This document shows, in pieces, positions 13,164-15,074 of a stretch of 15,074 bases of DNA. The stretch spans positions 1 through 15,074 of the forward strand of contig CALHCA010000100.1 of the NCBI GenBank assembly GCA_937930585.1, written 5' to 3'. Origin of the DNA: an uncultured bacterium (GTDB taxonomy: Bacteria > Patescibacteriota > Saccharimonadia > Saccharimonadales > Saccharimonadaceae). The notes under the pieces are model-generated. The model searched no databases. It had not been told where the DNA came from and worked only from the letters and a program-made list of their open reading frames with translations. Position 1 is the first letter of the stretch; the number at the start of each line of letters is the position of its first letter. A program made the position numbers and the translations under genes.

Positions 13164-15074
13164 ATGGATAACAGTAAAAAACTAAATGGACTAACCGCTG
13201 CTGAAGTGCGAAAAAGAATCTCGCAAGGCTTGGTGAATGATTTTAAAATTGATAACAACAACAGTTTTTGGGAAATCGTTAAGAGAAATATTTTTACACT
13301 TTTTAACTTTTTAAATTTTGCAATTGCAGTACTTTTAGCATTAGTTGGCGCTTGGAGTAATTTGATTTTCTTCGTTGTAATTATATTCAATGCAATCTCT
13401 GGAATTGCCACAGAAATTCGCGCTAAAAAAATGATTGATAAACTCAATCTTTTGAGTAAAGAAAAAACCACCGTAATCCGCTCTTCTCGCGAGCAAAAAA
13501 TTATGCCAGAAGAAATTGTAATAAACGATATTCTTAAACTTTCTGCTGGCGAGCAAGTTCCATCTGATGCGGTTGTTTTAAAAGGAGTTTCTGAGGCTAA
13601 TGAAGCCATGCTCACCGGTGAGAGCGACCTTGTTCTAAAAGAAAAAGGAGCAGTTTTGCTTTCAGGTAGTTTTTTAGCGAGTGGCTATGCTCTAGCGGAA
13701 GTTGTACATGTCGGCGTTGATAATTACGTCTCAAAATTGATGGTTGAAGCCAAAACACACAAGCCAATTAATTCAAGAATTCTCAGCTCCCTCGATAAAA
13801 TTGCAGGATTTACTAGTAAAATTATTGTCCCATTTGGTTTAGCTTTATTTTTCGAAGCACTCTTAATCAAAGCTCTTCCTGCTAAAACAGCTATAATTTA
13901 CACATCAACTCCACTTCTTGGAATGTTGCCAAAAGGAATTGCGCTTCTCACAATCACCTCTCTTTTAACGGCGGTTATTAAACTTGGCCTTCGAAAAGTT
14001 CTTGTTCAAGAAATGTATTCCGTTGAAACACTCGCCCGTGTCGATACTCTCTGTCTTGATAAAACCGGCACAATCACTGAAGGAAAAATGAAAGTTGAAG
14101 CAATCCATAATCTTTCAAAAAAGTTTTCTGAGGCCGAGATTAATGATTTTCTTGCAACTTATATGAATTTTAGCGAAGACAACAATCCAACTGCACAGGC
14201 AATTCGCAAATATTTTTCAAAGAATAAAACTAACTTAGAAGCAACAAATATAATTCCTTTTTCAAGTGATCGAAAATGGGGTTCAATGGAAGTTGAAGGA
14301 GTTGGAACACTTTTCTTGGGCGCACCTGAAATGATTTTTGGCGAAACCCTAAAACAAGCAAATGAAGCGCTTTCTCGTGGATCACGTGTTTTAGCTTTGG
14401 CTTTTTCGAAAGAAAAAATCGATAATAAAAATATCAAAATACCTGAAAAAATATCAAAGCTTGCTTTAATAGAAATCACCGATCCAATTCGCGAAGGAGC
14501 ACGCGAGACACTTGAATACTTACGCTCACAAAAAATTGATCTCAAAATTATCTCTGGTGATAATCCTATAACAGTTTCGAATATTGCAAAAAAAGCTGGT
14601 TTTGATAATTTCGAAAGTTATGTTGATTGCTCAAAAGTAAAAGATTCCGAGCTTAAAAAAATCGCTGCAAAAACTGCAATTTTCGGTCGAGTTTCACCGC
14701 ACCAAAAAAAGCTAATTATCGAAACTCTTAAAAAAGCTGGCCGCACAACTGCAATGACTGGTGATGGCGTAAATGATATTTTAGCCCTGCGCGAGGCGGA
14801 TTGTTCAATTGTGATGGCTGAAGGCGATCCTGCAACAAGACAAATCGCAAACCTCGTCTTGCTCAATTCTGATTTTAATGATTTACCAGAAATTCTTTTT
14901 GAAGGGCGCCGAGTTGTAAATAATATTGCTAGAATTGCACCAATTTTCTTAATTAAAACAATCTATTCGTTCATTTTGGCGATTATTTGTATTTTAAGCG
15001 CTCTACTATTTGATAAAAATCTTCTCTTAATTTTCCCGTTCATTCCAATTCAAGTTACATTGATCGACCAGTTT
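13164..15074 (+). CDS. P-type cation-transporting ATPase (partial, C-terminus outside window)
   Basis: Ion pump using an aspartyl-phosphate intermediate; 637 codons are visible. Order: cytosolic N-terminus, helices M1-M2 (about 42-85), actuator domain with TGES (151-154), M3-M4 (about 220-275), phosphorylation domain DKTGT (Asp299), nucleotide-binding domain (about 310-440), hinge TDPIREGA, GDGVND (533-538), and M5-M6 from about 590, where the window ends in FPFIPIQVTLIDQF. There is no N-terminal heavy-metal domain and no CPC motif, so it is not a copper or zinc P1B pump. The M4 motif reads LPKGI (P256, K257) where calcium pumps have PEGL. Overall it resembles the CtpE-like / P2-related group, but the ion is not assignable. 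ATG 13164 directly follows an extended -10, without a Shine-Dalgarno. Confidence 0.93.
   Translation, partial: MDNSKKLNGLTAAEVRKRISQGLVNDFKIDNNNSFWEIVKRNIFTLFNFLNFAIAVLLALVGAWSNLIFFVVIIFNAISGIATEIRAKKMIDKLNLLSKEKTTVIRSSREQKIMPEEIVINDILKLSAGEQVPSDAVVLKGVSEANEAMLTGESDLVLKEKGAVLLSGSFLASGYALAEVVHVGVDNYVSKLMVEAKTHKPINSRILSSLDKIAGFTSKIIVPFGLALFFEALLIKALPAKTAIIYTSTPLLGMLPKGIALLTITSLLTAVIKLGLRKVLVQEMYSVETLARVDTLCLDKTGTITEGKMKVEAIHNLSKKFSEAEINDFLATYMNFSEDNNPTAQAIRKYFSKNKTNLEATNIIPFSSDRKWGSMEVEGVGTLFLGAPEMIFGETLKQANEALSRGSRVLALAFSKEKIDNKNIKIPEKISKLALIEITDPIREGARETLEYLRSQKIDLKIISGDNPITVSNIAKKAGFDNFESYVDCSKVKDSELKKIAAKTAIFGRVSPHQKKLIIETLKKAGRTTAMTGDGVNDILALREADCSIVMAEGDPATRQIANLVLLNSDFNDLPEILFEGRRVVNNIARIAPIFLIKTIYSFILAIICILSALLFDKNLLLIFPFIPIQVTLIDQF

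Noticed and set aside
13148-14866. Minus-strand frames at 13148-13615, 14159-14545 and 14618-14866.
   Set aside because: They are antisense to the P-type ATPase, whose frame is open with all motifs; low complexity and no start signals.
1-15074. TGA recoded as glycine (genetic code 25).
   Set aside because: The minus-strand genes translate to full family length with the standard code, and TGA ends the 79-aa gene exactly at the pheT start.
1-15074. Mobile elements, CRISPR arrays, tRNA/rRNA genes, riboswitches or defence cluster.
   Set aside because: No transposase, integrase, regularly spaced repeats, cloverleaf or large structured leader was seen; gaps are all under about 190 bp.

Overview
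The window is AT-rich (roughly two-thirds A+T by eye) and almost fully coding, with short intergenic gaps. TGA is an ordinary stop here (it ends the 79-codon gene at 6381-6620), so the recoded TGA=Gly lineages (Gracilibacteria/Absconditabacteria) are excluded. A streamlined housekeeping set, a Pol I without recognisable proofreading, many small one-helix membrane proteins and the general protein style suggest a Candidate Phyla Radiation bacterium, most likely Candidatus Saccharibacteria (TM7) or a relative. That placement is inference; no rRNA gene or ribosomal protein is present to confirm it.

Layout. 1-2188 (-): 5' part of DNA polymerase I, running off the left edge. 2257-7640 (-): a tightly packed five-gene operon read as pheS, a 79-aa membrane protein, pheT, a membrane-anchored FKBP-type prolyl isomerase and a thioredoxin reductase-like flavoprotein. 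It has a strong promoter before pheS and an intrinsic terminator that overlaps the last stop codon. 7692-7958 (-): a small tail-anchored membrane protein, divergent from 8037-8873 (+), an aquaporin-family channel. 8925-10025 (-): rmuC, convergent with the channel across a palindromic bidirectional terminator. 10026-10214: a gap holding a possible tiny membrane ORF, a promoter and the greA terminator. 10215-10679 (-): greA, divergent from 10782-11381 (+), a small P-loop nucleotide kinase. 11422-13107 (-): argS, convergent with the kinase and divergent from 13164-15074 (+), a P-type cation ATPase that runs off the right edge.

Together the genes cover aminoacylation of tRNA-Phe and tRNA-Arg, replication and repair (polA, rmuC), transcript cleavage (greA), folding and redox (FKBP, trxB-like) and membrane transport (MIP channel, P-type ATPase). 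I see no mobile element, CRISPR array, tRNA or rRNA, and no dedicated accessory gene cluster.

Two signals go beyond gene content. The palindrome TTCGAA, often as TTTCGAAA, occurs about 46 times by hand count, in all three codon phases and in promoters and terminators, far above base-composition expectation. In addition, six genes carry an extended -10 box (TGN plus a TATAAT-like hexamer) ending only 6-11 nt before the start codon, which predicts leaderless or near-leaderless mRNAs. Operon-internal genes and a few others use clear Shine-Dalgarno sites instead.
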